Source of the DNA: Burkholderiaceae bacterium
GTDB taxonomy: Bacteria; Pseudomonadota; Gammaproteobacteria; Burkholderiales; Burkholderiaceae
Assembly: GCA_947452535.1 (NCBI GenBank)
Contig: CANGCM010000011.1
Location: forward strand, 1-44,905
DNA: 44,905 nt
Direction: 5' to 3'
Part shown: positions 20,371-29,581 of the stretch, piece by piece
Position numbering within the stretch: the first letter of the stretch is position 1
How the letters are laid out: each line of letters starts with the position of its first letter
Made by a program: the position numbers and the translations under genes
The notes under the pieces: model-generated
What the model was told of the DNA's origin: nothing
The model's database searches: none
Seen by the model: only the letters and a program-made list of their open reading frames with translations

Positions 20371-21657
20371 ATGAGTAATTCAACTAATACTATTCAGCAA
20401 ATGATGCAAGAGATTGGGGCACGCGCTCGTCAGGCATCGCGCGCAATGGCACGCGCATCAAGCGAGCAAAAAAACCAAGCGCTATTACATATTGCCAAAT
20501 TGATTCGTGAGCGGACGAATGAAATTGAGCGTGTGAATGGATTCGATGTTGCCCGTGCCAAGACCAATGGTCAAGATGCTGCATTTATTGACCGCTTAAC
20601 GATGACTCCAAAGACGATTGAGTCTATGGCCTTGGGTTTAGAGCAAATTGTTTCCTTGGACGATCCCATTGGAAAAATCACGCCCTTGCAAAAGCAGGCT
20701 TCTGGTATTGAGTTAGGCCAAATGCGGGTTCCGCTCGGTGTGATTGGCATCATTTATGAGTCTCGTCCGAATGTCACTATTGATGCTGCTGCACTTTGCC
20801 TGAAATCTGGTAATGCAGTGATTTTGCGAGGCGGTTCAGAGGCCATCGATTCCAATACCTTGCTGGCACAGCTTATTCAGGAGGGTTTGGATGCTGCTAA
20901 TTTACCAAAGGATGCTGTGCAGGTTGTGACGACGACGGATCGAAGTGCTGTTGCCGAGATGATTACGATGACACAATATATCGATGTGATCGTGCCGCGT
21001 GGCGGCAAGAGTTTGATTGCCCGATTGATGGCTGAGGCGCGCGTGCCAATGATTAAGCATTTGGATGGTATTTGTCATACCTATATCGATGCTGATGCGG
21101 ATATTGCGATGGCGATTAAGGTGTGTGATAACGCCAAGACTCAGCGTTATGCACCTTGTAATGCGATGGAAACCTTATTGGTTAATAAATCAATCGCAGC
21201 ACAGGTATTACCTACTTTGTGCAAAATTTATCAAGACAAAGGCGTGGAGTTGCGTGTGGATGCGCCTACTCGAGGCACCTTAGAGGCCCTAGGGTTTCAG
21301 AATCTAGTTAACGCAACTGAAGAAGACTGGCAAACAGAATATTTGGCACCAATTTTGTCCATTAAAACTGTAGCCGACATCGATGAAGCCATGAGCCATA
21401 TTGAGCAATACGGCAGTAAGCATACCGATGCCATTATTACCAATAACCAAGCACAGGCTAATCGTTTCTTGCGTGAAGTGGATAGTGCTAGCGTGATGGT
21501 CAATGCCAGTACTCGTTTTGCGGATGGCTTTGAGTATGGTCTTGGCGCAGAGATTGGGATCTCTAACGATAAATTGCATGCGCGTGGCCCTGTAGGCTTA
21601 GATGGGCTAACCTCCCTCAAATATATTGTGATGGGTCATGGCGAGATTCGTACTTAA
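20371..21657 (+). CDS. proA: Gamma-glutamyl phosphate reductase
   Basis: 428 residues. It reduces glutamyl phosphate to glutamate semialdehyde with NADPH in proline synthesis. It has an aldehyde-dehydrogenase-like fold. [27 protein letters not shown] is the family signature region, [13 protein letters not shown] follows, and the catalytic cysteine is Cys263 in [26 protein letters not shown] and [16 protein letters not shown] close the domain. proB is not next to it in this window. It is 61 bases downstream of holA, with no terminator seen in the gap. Confidence 0.97.
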   Translation: MSNSTNTIQQMMQEIGARARQASRAMARASSEQKNQALLHIAKLIRERTNEIERVNGFDVARAKTNGQDAAFIDRLTMTPKTIESMALGLEQIVSLDDPIGKITPLQKQASGIELGQMRVPLGVIGIIYESRPNVTIDAAALCLKSGNAVILRGGSEAIDSNTLLAQLIQEGLDAANLPKDAVQVVTTTDRSAVAEMITMTQYIDVIVPRGGKSLIARLMAEARVPMIKHLDGICHTYIDADADIAMAIKVCDNAKTQRYAPCNAMETLLVNKSIAAQVLPTLCKIYQDKGVELRVDAPTRGTLEALGFQNLVNATEEDWQTEYLAPILSIKTVADIDEAMSHIEQYGSKHTDAIITNNQAQANRFLREVDSASVMVNASTRFADGFEYGLGAEIGISNDKLHARGPVGLDGLTSLKYIVMGHGEIRT

Positions 21658-21713
21658 GCGTCGCCGAATTGATACATCTTCATTAAAAAATCACAGAACG
21701 GAAATTATTCATC

Positions 21714-22139
21714 ATGGGCAATGCGTATCTTTGGACTAAGACATTTCATATTGTCTTAATTGCCTCTTGGTTTGCTGGTTTGTTTTACCTACCTCGAATA
21801 TTTGTGAACTTAGCAGATGAAAAAAATCCTGAGGCCTATGCACGTCTTCTTGGTATGGCCAATCGCTTATTTCGGTTTATGACTATTTTGGCTATACCAG
21901 CAGTGCTACTTGGTATTACTCTTTGGTTATATTTTGGGATTGGTGCTGGAGAAGTGTGGATGCACGCCAAAGTCTTCTTTGTGATTTTGGTTATTGCTTA
22001 TCACCATGCTTGCTGGGGTCTGCTGAAGCAGTTTCGTAAATCAGAAAATGTGCGTTCAGGCATTTGGTATCGCTGGTTTAATGAAGCACCTGTCTTGCTG
22101 ATGGTGATAGTGACTGCTTTGGTGGTTATCAAGCCTTAA
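21714..22139 (+). CDS. hemJ: HemJ-type protoporphyrinogen oxidase (CopD/UPF0093 family)
   Basis: 141 residues with four hydrophobic segments. HemJ oxidises protoporphyrinogen IX to protoporphyrin IX in the inner membrane and binds heme. KTFHIVLIASWFAGLFYLPRIFV (about 9-31) is the family signature with its His. An AKVFFVILVIAYHHACWG segment has further His residues, and the ending RWFNEAPVLLMVIVTALVVIKP is close to the family consensus. The CopD superfamily is broad, so the function rests on these motifs and on hemL standing about 1.8 kb downstream. A GGAAAT lies about ten bases before the ATG. Confidence 0.8.
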   Translation: MGNAYLWTKTFHIVLIASWFAGLFYLPRIFVNLADEKNPEAYARLLGMANRLFRFMTILAIPAVLLGITLWLYFGIGAGEVWMHAKVFFVILVIAYHHACWGLLKQFRKSENVRSGIWYRWFNEAPVLLMVIVTALVVIKP

Positions 22140-22185
22140 TATTTTTTACATGCTCTTACCATCCCTTTTTTAGATTGATAGCCTC

Positions 22186-23640
22186 ATGAGATTTTTTGTT
22201 GTTTGTCCAGGCGGACTAGAAGTGCCTCTGGCGCAAGAGCTGGCGAATATTGCCCAGCGCCCAGACTGTAAAGCCTTGGGCGCCTGGGTCATTGATCCTA
22301 CGCCGACGAGCCCAACAGGGGGAGTGGGTTTAGCGGCACCGCTATCTGCTGCGATGGCTTTGAACTTGCATTCTCGTATCGCTAGTCGTGTTTTATTACA
22401 GATGGCCGATGCCCCATATCGCCAAGAAGAGGATTTATACAAGCTGGCTAGTGGCTTAGCTTGGGAAGAGTGGTTTTCTTCGAAGCAAACCCTGCGCGTT
22501 GACGTCACTGCACATCGCTCGCCATTGAAGAGTTTGAATTTTGCAACCTTAAAAATTAAAGATGCGATTGTGGATCGCCTGCGCGATGTGACTGGTGATC
22601 GCCCAAGTATTGATACTGCATTTCCTGATGTACGTGTACAAGCCCATCTGACTGCAACCCATGTCACTATTTATTTAGATACTTCGGGCGAAGCCTTATT
22701 TAAGCGTGGTTGGCGTGATGAAAAAGGAGATGCACCTCTTAAGGAAAATCTTGCGGCAGGTATTTTATCCATTACGGGCTGGAAACCATCACAAACCCTA
22801 TTTGATCCTATGTGCGGGAGCGGTACCTTTCTGATTGAGGCCGCCCAAATGGCTTTAGCAATCCCACCGGGGGCGATTCGTGCGGGATTGTATGGCGATG
22901 ATGCTAAACCTTCACGCCTTGCCTATCGTCCTTTAGTGACCTCAGCCCATGGCTTTGGCTTTCAAAGATTGAAGCCCTTTAATGAAGCCGCCGAACATAA
23001 GCGTTGGTTAGCCTTGAAAGATGCTGTTCAGGCTGAAATGATAGAAAAACGCAAACAGTTCCCAGACTCAGAATCTTTGGCTATCAGTGGCGGCGATATT
23101 AATGAGCGCTTAGTAGCCATGTTTAAGGGTAACTGGCAGCGCGCTCAATTGCCCGGCTTACCAGTGACTCGTCAGGTTGATGCTTTGGCTAGCAAGCCAC
23201 CTACAAACGTAAAAGAAGGGGTGATGTTGCTAAACCCCCCTTATGGCGAGCGTTTGCTTATTAAGGGTGGGCGAGGTCAAGATCAGTCTAAGAGCGCGCA
23301 CTCAGCGCAAGACTCCTACGATGAGGTTGAGGAGTCGGAAGATCGCTTTGCCTATAACTTAGAAACGGGCCGCCAAAGCGCTAAACGTTCAAGCCGTGAA
23401 TCCCTAAAGAAGTTGCAATCCCAAGAAGAGCAGGATCCTCATTTTGTAGAGTTCTTAAGACAATTTGGCCAACATTTAAAGGATGCTTTTGGTGGCTGGA
23501 ATGTATTTGTTTTAACAGCAGATATGGCTTTGCCAGGACAGTTGCGCATTAAGGAGTCGAAGCGCACTCCTTTGTTTAATGGCCCCTTGGAATGTAGACT
23601 CTTTAAGTTTGAGATGCATCAAAAACGCGAGCCCCAGTAG
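22186..23640 (+). CDS. THUMP-domain class I rRNA/tRNA methyltransferase, RlmL N-domain type
   Basis: 484 residues. An N-terminal ferredoxin-like plus THUMP RNA-binding part spans about 1-165. The SAM-dependent domain carries DPMCGSGTFLIEAA at 207-220 and the catalytic NPPYGERL at 350-357. This layout matches the N2-guanine methyltransferase half of RlmL (23S G2445), without the RlmK half. Directly after NPPYGERL comes a charged, low-complexity stretch (about 360-416) before the domain resumes with FGGWNVFVLTADM. The exact RNA target cannot be told from sequence. Rubredoxin follows 34 bases downstream. Confidence 0.85.
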   Translation: MRFFVVCPGGLEVPLAQELANIAQRPDCKALGAWVIDPTPTSPTGGVGLAAPLSAAMALNLHSRIASRVLLQMADAPYRQEEDLYKLASGLAWEEWFSSKQTLRVDVTAHRSPLKSLNFATLKIKDAIVDRLRDVTGDRPSIDTAFPDVRVQAHLTATHVTIYLDTSGEALFKRGWRDEKGDAPLKENLAAGILSITGWKPSQTLFDPMCGSGTFLIEAAQMALAIPPGAIRAGLYGDDAKPSRLAYRPLVTSAHGFGFQRLKPFNEAAEHKRWLALKDAVQAEMIEKRKQFPDSESLAISGGDINERLVAMFKGNWQRAQLPGLPVTRQVDALASKPPTNVKEGVMLLNPPYGERLLIKGGRGQDQSKSAHSAQDSYDEVEESEDRFAYNLETGRQSAKRSSRESLKKLQSQEEQDPHFVEFLRQFGQHLKDAFGGWNVFVLTADMALPGQLRIKESKRTPLFNGPLECRLFKFEMHQKREPQ

Positions 23641-23674
23641 ATTTAAAATAAAAGGATATCTAAGGAAAACGGTA

Positions 23675-23845
23675 ATGGAATTTAAAACATATATGTGCTT
23701 GATTTGCGGCTGGGTCTATGATGAGGCTGCTGGTCTACCTGACGAGGGTATTGCGCCTGGAACGCTTTGGAAAGATGTTCCCATGAACTGGACCTGTCCT
23801 GAGTGCGGCGCACGTAAGGAAGATTTTGAGATGATGGCAATCTAA
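23675..23845 (+). CDS. Rubredoxin
   Basis: 56 residues. Rubredoxins carry one iron held by four cysteines and shuttle single electrons. The two knuckles are CLICG and CPECG, with the typical YDEAAGLPDEGIAPGTLWKDVPMNWTCP between them. A longer frame reaches back into the upstream gene, but ATG 23675 gives the family length and is preceded by TAAGGAAAA, a good ribosome site. It lies just before hemL. Its redox partner is not encoded next to it. Confidence 0.96.
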   Translation: MEFKTYMCLICGWVYDEAAGLPDEGIAPGTLWKDVPMNWTCPECGARKEDFEMMAI

Positions 23846-23890
23846 TCAATTTGCCCATATAAAAAATAATTAGATCATTTAGCGAAGGTG

Positions 23891-23894
23891 GGAG
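23891..23894 (+). promoter_or_regulatory. Ribosome site that supports the TTG start of hemL
   Basis: GGAG, within GGTGGGAGAG, sits six bases before TTG 23901. No in-frame ATG near this point would keep the conserved [11 protein letters not shown]-terminus, so this site decides the unusual start. Confidence 0.6.
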
Positions 23895-23900
23895 AGTATT

Positions 23901-25193
23901 TTGGGAAAAAACGAAATTTTATTTGAGCGTGCGCAAAAAGTTATTCCTGGGGGTGTGAATTCTCCAGTACGCGCTTTTCGTCAGGTGGGCGGCACTCCTC
24001 GTTTCGTTACCAAAGCTAGGGGCCCTTATTTTTGGGACGCAGAAGATAAACGCTACATTGATTTGATTATGTCCTGGGGTCCAATGATTGCGGGACACGC
24101 TAATCCTGAAGTGGTTGAGGCAGTAAAGAGGGCTGCTGAAACTAGCTTTAGTTATGGCGCACCTACTGAAGGTGAAATTGAAATAGCCGAACGCATTTGC
24201 CAATTAGTTCCTAGTATTGAGCAGATGCGTATGGTATCGAGCGGCACCGAAGCGACAATGAGCGCCTTACGCCTTGCTCGCGGTTATACCGGTCGAGATC
24301 TCATCATTAAATTTGAGGGCTGCTATCACGGTCATGCGGATAGTCTTTTAGTAAAGGCGGGCTCTGGCCTTTTAACATTTGCAGACTCTACTCAAAATGC
24401 ACCTTCCTCTGGTGGCGTTCCGCAGGATTTAGTAAAACATACCCTAGTCTTACCGTACAACGATATTGCTGCATTGGAAGAGGTATTTAAGAAGCAGGGC
24501 AGTCAGATTGCTGCGGTCATTATTGAGCCGTTTGCTGGCAATATGAACCTCATTAAACCGTCAACCGAATTTCTGAAAACGCTGCGCCAGCTGACTAGCC
24601 AGCATGGTAGCGTATTAATCTACGATGAAGTCATGACAGGCTTTAGGGTTGCCCTAGGTGGCGCCCAGTCCTTGCAAGGTATCACTCCAGACCTCACCTG
24701 TCTTGGGAAGGTGATGGGCGGGGGTATGCCGATGGCTGCCTTTGGCGGTAAAAAAGAAATCATGTCTAAGCTAGCGCCTCTGGGCAATGTGTATCAAGCA
24801 GGTACTTTATCCGGAAATCCTGTGGCGGTAGCCGCGGGATTAAAGACGCTGGAGATTGTTTCTCGAGAAGGTTTCTACGAGTGCTTAACAGGTCAAACAG
24901 AAAAGCTCATGCTTGGTTTGAAGCAAGCGGCTGATGAAGCCAATATTCCTTTTGCAGTAGATAGTGTTGGCGGTATGTTTGGTTTTTACTTCGCCTATCA
25001 AGTTCCCACCTCTTTTGAGGAGGTGACTAAAACGGATATAGAGGCGTTTAAGAAATTCTTCCATCTGATGTTAGATCAAGGGGTGTATTTAGCACCATCC
25101 GCATATGAGGCTGGATTCACATCTATCGCCCATGACAATGCTGTTTTGGAGGAGATTATTGCTGCAGCAAAAGTCGCATTTAAGCAGCTCTGA
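23901..25193 (+). CDS. hemL: Glutamate-1-semialdehyde 2,1-aminomutase
   Basis: 430 residues. It converts glutamate-1-semialdehyde to 5-aminolevulinate, the second step of the C5 route to heme. A PLP-dependent class III fold: [48 protein letters not shown], and the PLP-binding Lys270 in [32 protein letters not shown] and [11 protein letters not shown] are typical. The start is TTG with a good ribosome site. It follows rubredoxin, with hemJ further upstream, giving a loose heme cluster. An acyltransferase gene begins 26 bases later. Confidence 0.97.
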   Translation: MGKNEILFERAQKVIPGGVNSPVRAFRQVGGTPRFVTKARGPYFWDAEDKRYIDLIMSWGPMIAGHANPEVVEAVKRAAETSFSYGAPTEGEIEIAERICQLVPSIEQMRMVSSGTEATMSALRLARGYTGRDLIIKFEGCYHGHADSLLVKAGSGLLTFADSTQNAPSSGGVPQDLVKHTLVLPYNDIAALEEVFKKQGSQIAAVIIEPFAGNMNLIKPSTEFLKTLRQLTSQHGSVLIYDEVMTGFRVALGGAQSLQGITPDLTCLGKVMGGGMPMAAFGGKKEIMSKLAPLGNVYQAGTLSGNPVAVAAGLKTLEIVSREGFYECLTGQTEKLMLGLKQAADEANIPFAVDSVGGMFGFYFAYQVPTSFEEVTKTDIEAFKKFFHLMLDQGVYLAPSAYEAGFTSIAHDNAVLEEIIAAAKVAFKQL

Positions 25194-25219
25194 TCCTCTA
25201 TAAATCAATCTAAAGCCCC

Positions 25220-27124
25220 GTGAGTAATCCTAAATATATTCCATCGATCGATGGAATAAGGGCAATTGCAGTTTTAGCCGTCATTCTTTTTCATGCATTT
25301 CCTAATGCAATTCCAGGCGGCTATATTGGGGTTGATATCTTCTTTGTCATTTCGGGATATCTCATTACCAACATCATTGTTACGCAAGTCAGTGCAGGAA
25401 ATTTTTCATTTAAAGATTTCTATGCTCGTCGTATCCGCAGAATTTTCCCTGCACTGATTCTGGTTTTGGTATCGGGGTATGCGCTAGGCTGGTTCGTCAT
25501 GCTGGCCGATGAATTCAAGCAACTTGGCAAGCATATTGCCGCTGGGGCTGGGTTTTTTGCTAATTGGGCATATTGGTTAGAGAGTGGCTATTTTGATGAG
25601 CTACATGAACTCAAGCCCTTATTAAATCTTTGGTCTCTAGGGGTGGAAGAACAATTTTATATTTTTTGGCCCTGCATTATTTTGCTGCTCGTGAAGTTGA
25701 AAGTGAATTTGCGGGGCGCCTTACTTTTCCTTGTTGGATTTTCTTTCTTCTTAAATGTCTTCTTAATCAAAGATTATCAGTCAGCAACATTCTATCTACC
25801 CTTCAGCCGTTTTTGGGAATTGGGTTTAGGCGGAATTTTAGCTATTGAAAAAGATTCAATTAACAAGTGGAATGTAAACCCAGTCGGTATTTTTGTTATC
25901 GGTGCTCTGGCAATTTTTGCGCCAATGTTTTTTCTATCCTCAAAGTCTTTATTTCCGGGATGGGCAGCCCTTGCGCCAGTACTGGGCACTACTTTTATTT
26001 TAATTGGCATCCACAGAGGTGGATTGAGTTCTAGTCTCTTATCAAATAGGGTGCTTGTTTATTTGGGTTTGATTAGCTATCCCTTGTATCTTTGGCATTG
26101 GCCAGTTTTAAGTTTTTCAAGGTTAATGAAGGGTGAACCCCTTTCATCATTTGAAAGTCTGGTCTTGTTGATCGTTAGTGTGATCTTTGCTTGCTTGACG
26201 TATCTCTTACTTGAAAAGCGTGTACGTCACCAGGGGGCTAAAACTGTTTTTGTACTTTGCCTCTTGATGACTGCGATTGGTTTTCAGGGTTGGAATACTT
26301 ATAAGCGCGAAGGGTTGGAATATCGCCTGAGAAAAACTATTCAGATTCCAGAAGATCAAAAGCGTGACTTTGTTAAATGGGAGAACAAGGGGATGCTGCC
26401 AACAGGTAGCTGTGATCCTGGCTTCATTTACCCCGAGGCGCATGTTTGTGCGCAAAGTAATCCAGAGAGAGGCGCAGATATTGTTGTACTAGGCGACAGT
26501 CATGCATTTAGCGCTTATTGGGGAATTGCAAAAGCTTACTCAGAAGATCATGTTATTAAATTACTGGGACAGGGTGGTTGCGCCCCTTTCATTGATGCAG
26601 GTTCATTTGGTATATATCCAAGTTGTACAGAAAATATCAATGCCCAGTTAAGGTGGATTGCGCAGAATTCTAATATTAAAACGGTTTTTATTGTTCATCG
26701 AAATCGCATTCTTACATCGGTAGATGAGCAGGCTCAACTTGCATCTTCGGCAAAGAAGACTTTTGATCTATTATTGGGCAGTGGTAAGAAAGTGGTTTAT
26801 TTCTATGGTGTACCCGAGTTAAATTTTGAGCCAAGACTATGTGTGGGACAGTTGCCTCTCGGCAGAAAAAATCCAGTTGATTCCTGTAGCTATCCCTTGG
26901 CAAGAGAGTTAGCGCGGCAGTCTAGTTTTAGAAAAACCATTTTGGAGGTCTTGGGCCAATACCCCGGTGTAGAGACTTTCGACCCTGCTAATATTTTATG
27001 TAAAGAAAGTGTCTGTCATGCCGTGATTGATCATCGCGTAATGTATACGGATACAAATCATCTTTCTGAATCAGGCTCTTATGTTCAGGGGATTGAGATT
27101 AAGAAGCAGTTTCCACTTAATTAA
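25220..27124 (+). CDS. OafA/YrhL-type acyltransferase with C-terminal SGNH domain
   Basis: 634 residues from a GTG start. Residues 1 to about 355 form a multi-spanning acyltransferase-3 domain that begins YIPSIDGIRAIAVLAVILFHAFP with the catalytic His25, then GVDIFFVISGYLI, RRIFPAL and LWSLGVEEQFYIFWP. After a linker, a periplasmic SGNH domain has GDSH at 425-428 and D611-x-x-H614, giving a complete Ser427-Asp611-His614 triad. Such proteins O-acetylate LPS or capsule sugars. It looks more AT-rich than its neighbours and stands alone between hemL and apaH, as an accessory gene would. The acyl group and acceptor are unknown. Confidence 0.92.
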   Translation: MSNPKYIPSIDGIRAIAVLAVILFHAFPNAIPGGYIGVDIFFVISGYLITNIIVTQVSAGNFSFKDFYARRIRRIFPALILVLVSGYALGWFVMLADEFKQLGKHIAAGAGFFANWAYWLESGYFDELHELKPLLNLWSLGVEEQFYIFWPCIILLLVKLKVNLRGALLFLVGFSFFLNVFLIKDYQSATFYLPFSRFWELGLGGILAIEKDSINKWNVNPVGIFVIGALAIFAPMFFLSSKSLFPGWAALAPVLGTTFILIGIHRGGLSSSLLSNRVLVYLGLISYPLYLWHWPVLSFSRLMKGEPLSSFESLVLLIVSVIFACLTYLLLEKRVRHQGAKTVFVLCLLMTAIGFQGWNTYKREGLEYRLRKTIQIPEDQKRDFVKWENKGMLPTGSCDPGFIYPEAHVCAQSNPERGADIVVLGDSHAFSAYWGIAKAYSEDHVIKLLGQGGCAPFIDAGSFGIYPSCTENINAQLRWIAQNSNIKTVFIVHRNRILTSVDEQAQLASSAKKTFDLLLGSGKKVVYFYGVPELNFEPRLCVGQLPLGRKNPVDSCSYPLARELARQSSFRKTILEVLGQYPGVETFDPANILCKESVCHAVIDHRVMYTDTNHLSESGSYVQGIEIKKQFPLN

Positions 27125-27132
27125 TCGGACTT

Positions 27133-27972
27133 TTACATCCGGAGTGGGTGATCATAACCATTCACTTGGATGATTTCTAACTGCTTACTCGGTTTGCCTG
27201 ACTCTGCAACTTCCATTGCCGTGAGCTTGCCACCCCATACGCAGCCAGTATCTAAGCCAATAATATTTTGATGTTGCAGCAGTCCTAACGTTGACCAGTG
27301 TCCAAAGTAGATCAGGGAACCTTGAGTTTTTCTCTTAGGAGTTTTGAACCAGGGAATATAACCCTGAGGACCATCTTCAAAACCTTCCTTGCTTTCAAAC
27401 TCCATCGAACCAGTAGGTGTGCAGAAACGAATGCGGGTCAGTGCGTTCGTGATCACACGCAGGCGTTCATATCCTTTCAGTGAGCCACTCCACTTTCTGG
27501 GAGTATTACCGTACATATTCGCTAAGAAATTTTTGTAGGATTTTTTGCGAAGTGCTTTTTCTACTTCTTGTGCGCATTCAATTGTTTGCTGTAGATCCCA
27601 TTGAGGCAGGACTCCTGCATGAACGGCGAGAACTTTGCCATTGCTTAGTGCCATTGGTCGATGTCTCAACCAATCAATTAACTCAGCTCTATCGGGTGCA
27701 TCTAAGATAGATTGCACAGTATCTAGCCCCTTGGTTTTGCGCAAGCCGGCATCAATGGCAAGTAGGTGTAAATCATGGTTTCCTAAGATACATTCAATTC
27801 GTTGATCCTCTTGCAATCGCTTGAGAAAGCGCAAGGTGCCTAATGAGTCTGGTCCGCGATTAACCAGATCACCTAAGAAAATCATCTTAGAGTTAGCGGG
27901 AATTTTTTTGACAAGCGCCCTTAAGGAGGGTGCGCACCCTTGAATATCCCCGACGGCATAGATCTTACTCAT
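27133..27972 (-). CDS. apaH: Symmetrical diadenosine tetraphosphatase
   Basis: 279 residues. ApaH splits Ap4A into two ADP and can remove nucleoside-tetraphosphate caps from RNA. The metallophosphoesterase motifs are intact: GDIQGC near the start, GDLVNRGPDSLGTLRFL, GNHDLHLLAI and the later VHAGVLPQWD. GLDTGCVWGGKLTAM is the closing family block. It is convergent with the acyltransferase (8 bases apart), and on the same strand downstream of the photolyase, 40 bases from its stop, so the two may be cotranscribed. Confidence 0.96.
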   Translation of the reverse strand: MSKIYAVGDIQGCAPSLRALVKKIPANSKMIFLGDLVNRGPDSLGTLRFLKRLQEDQRIECILGNHDLHLLAIDAGLRKTKGLDTVQSILDAPDRAELIDWLRHRPMALSNGKVLAVHAGVLPQWDLQQTIECAQEVEKALRKKSYKNFLANMYGNTPRKWSGSLKGYERLRVITNALTRIRFCTPTGSMEFESKEGFEDGPQGYIPWFKTPKRKTQGSLIYFGHWSTLGLLQHQNIIGLDTGCVWGGKLTAMEVAESGKPSKQLEIIQVNGYDHPLRM

Positions 27973-28012
27973 GCCTTATCTTAAAGCGGAAATGGTTGGC
28001 GCTCTAAATACT

Positions 28013-29503
28013 TTAGTCGGTTGAGGATTCGGGGGTGACTTTCTTAACAATGCTGTAGCGAAGTAAGGTCTTTTTCCGCGCTTCATCGTGATTAACTACC
28101 GGCAGAGGGTAGTCACGACCTAGGAGAATATCGGCTGCTTCAAGTTCAATATGACCCGCTTCCCAAGGCGCATGAATCGATTTTTTGGAAAGTTTGTCGA
28201 GTTGCGGGAGATACCGTCGAATGAATGTACCCTCGGGATCAAATTTTTGAGATTGAGTAATGGGGTTGAAGATTCTGAAATAGGGCTGTGCATCACACCC
28301 TGAAGAGGCTGCCCATTGCCATCCGCCATTATTGGAAGACAGCTCAAAGTCATTGAGATGTTTTGCAAAATACATTTCGCCCCAGCGCCAATCAATCCCC
28401 AAATCTTTTGTCAGAAAGCTAGCAACTACCATGCGAAGACGATTATGCATATAGCCACTTTGATTGAGTTGATGCATGGCGGCATCTACTAATGGGTAGC
28501 CAGTTTTGCCATCACACCAGGCTTTAAACAACTTCTTGGCTGAAGCGCCACTTTCCCATTCGATATTGTCATAGTCTGGCTTAAAGGCAGCACCTTCAGC
28601 GAGCCGTGGATGATTAGCTAGAATCATGAAATAAAAATCACGCCAAATGAGTTCGCTTAACCAGATCGTGGCGCCCATGCTGCCCGCAAGCATACGACGA
28701 TGGGCTTCACGCACTAAACCTCGAATAGAAAGCATGCCAAAGCGGAGGTGTGTGGATAGATAGCTCACGCCTTTAATAGCGGGGAAATCTCTGCCGACCT
28801 GGTATTGATCGATACGGTGGAGAAAGTCTTCTAAAAAACTTTGTCCACCAGCTGATCCTGGCGGTAAGTAAGCTTCAATACCGGTTGGGCTAAATCCCAT
28901 CGATTCTAGGCTTGGGAAAGGTGCTTGCAATGTCTTCGGTATTTCACTGAACTGCCCTTTTTTAGGAGAGCAGTCATAAGCTGCAATATCTTTCTCTTGT
29001 AAGGTCTTCAGCCAGTTATTTTTATAAGGTGTAAATATCGAAAACACGGTATTTGAGTTCGTCAGAATTTCTTGTTTCTCGAAAATGACCTGATCTTTAA
29101 AAGTCTCAAACCGAATATCTAATTTTTCTAAGGAAGCTTGAACTAAGGCATCCCGTGCAATCGCTGAAGGTTCGTAGTCATGATTGGTGTAGACGGTATC
29201 TACTCCCAATGTCTTGGCTATTTTTGGAAGACACTCTGTGGGCTTGCCTACTTGAACAATGAGTCCGCCACCTTGCTTGCGTAGTTCATCATCAATCTGT
29301 TTGAGGCCTTGCCAGATAAAATCAACACGACGATCGTGCGTCAGGCCTTCCGGACCTGATTCCTCTTTACGTAAGGGATCAAGAATGGTGGTGTCGAAAA
29401 TGAAAGCTACCCAAACCTGGGAATTATTTTTCAGACCGTGATGAAGGGCCGCATTGTCATATAGACGCAGGTCACGGCGGAGCCAAACGAGAGCTTTTTG
29501 CAT
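28013..29503 (-). CDS. phrB: Deoxyribodipyrimidine (CPD) photolyase
   Basis: 496 residues. It repairs cyclobutane pyrimidine dimers with blue light, using FAD and an antenna cofactor. The N-terminal alpha/beta domain starts ALVWLRRDLRLYDNAAL. The C-terminal FAD domain has WLSELIWRDFYFMILANHP, CDGKTGYPLVDAAMHQLNQSGYMHNRLRMVVASFL, and NNGGWQWAASSGCDAQPYFRIFNP, the class I CPD-photolyase signature with its Trp residues. The match to photolyase is closer than to signalling cryptochromes. It is divergent from the YdcF gene across a gap that holds two inverted repeats. A sunlit-water habitat is a reasonable inference. Confidence 0.93.
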   Translation of the reverse strand: MQKALVWLRRDLRLYDNAALHHGLKNNSQVWVAFIFDTTILDPLRKEESGPEGLTHDRRVDFIWQGLKQIDDELRKQGGGLIVQVGKPTECLPKIAKTLGVDTVYTNHDYEPSAIARDALVQASLEKLDIRFETFKDQVIFEKQEILTNSNTVFSIFTPYKNNWLKTLQEKDIAAYDCSPKKGQFSEIPKTLQAPFPSLESMGFSPTGIEAYLPPGSAGGQSFLEDFLHRIDQYQVGRDFPAIKGVSYLSTHLRFGMLSIRGLVREAHRRMLAGSMGATIWLSELIWRDFYFMILANHPRLAEGAAFKPDYDNIEWESGASAKKLFKAWCDGKTGYPLVDAAMHQLNQSGYMHNRLRMVVASFLTKDLGIDWRWGEMYFAKHLNDFELSSNNGGWQWAASSGCDAQPYFRIFNPITQSQKFDPEGTFIRRYLPQLDKLSKKSIHAPWEAGHIELEAADILLGRDYPLPVVNHDEARKKTLLRYSIVKKVTPESSTD

Positions 29504-29505
29504 AG

Positions 29506-29520
29506 GCCCTATATTAGGGC
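29506..29520. repeat. Inverted repeat next to the photolyase start
   Basis: GCCCTA and TAGGGC flank TAT, giving a 15-base symmetrical site two bases upstream of the photolyase start codon (29501-29503). In the photolyase message it would put a small hairpin where the ribosome binds. Confidence 0.65.
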
Positions 29521-29529
29521 TTATTGGCC

Positions 29530-29552
29530 TTACTCGCTTGGCTAGCGAGTAA
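29530..29552. repeat. Second inverted repeat between photolyase and YdcF genes
   Basis: TTACTCGCT (29530-29538) and AGCGAGTAA (29544-29552) pair perfectly around TGGCT. It sits near the middle of the 78-base divergent gap. No T run follows on either strand, so an operator for a dimeric regulator is more likely than a terminator. The regulator is unknown. Confidence 0.7.
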
Positions 29553-29581
29553 TATCCTCCCTATTAATAGATCTCTAATAT

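Noticed and set aside
22170..22667. Open frame of 165 codons on the minus strand opposite the RlmL-like gene
   Set aside because: A shadow of the real gene; Arg/Ser-rich, no recognisable domain and no ribosome site.
28013..29503. Photolyase gene read as a signalling cryptochrome
   Set aside because: The intact FAD and substrate-site block (NNGGWQWAASSGCDAQPYFRIFNP) fits class I CPD photolyase, and no extra C-terminal signalling tail is present.
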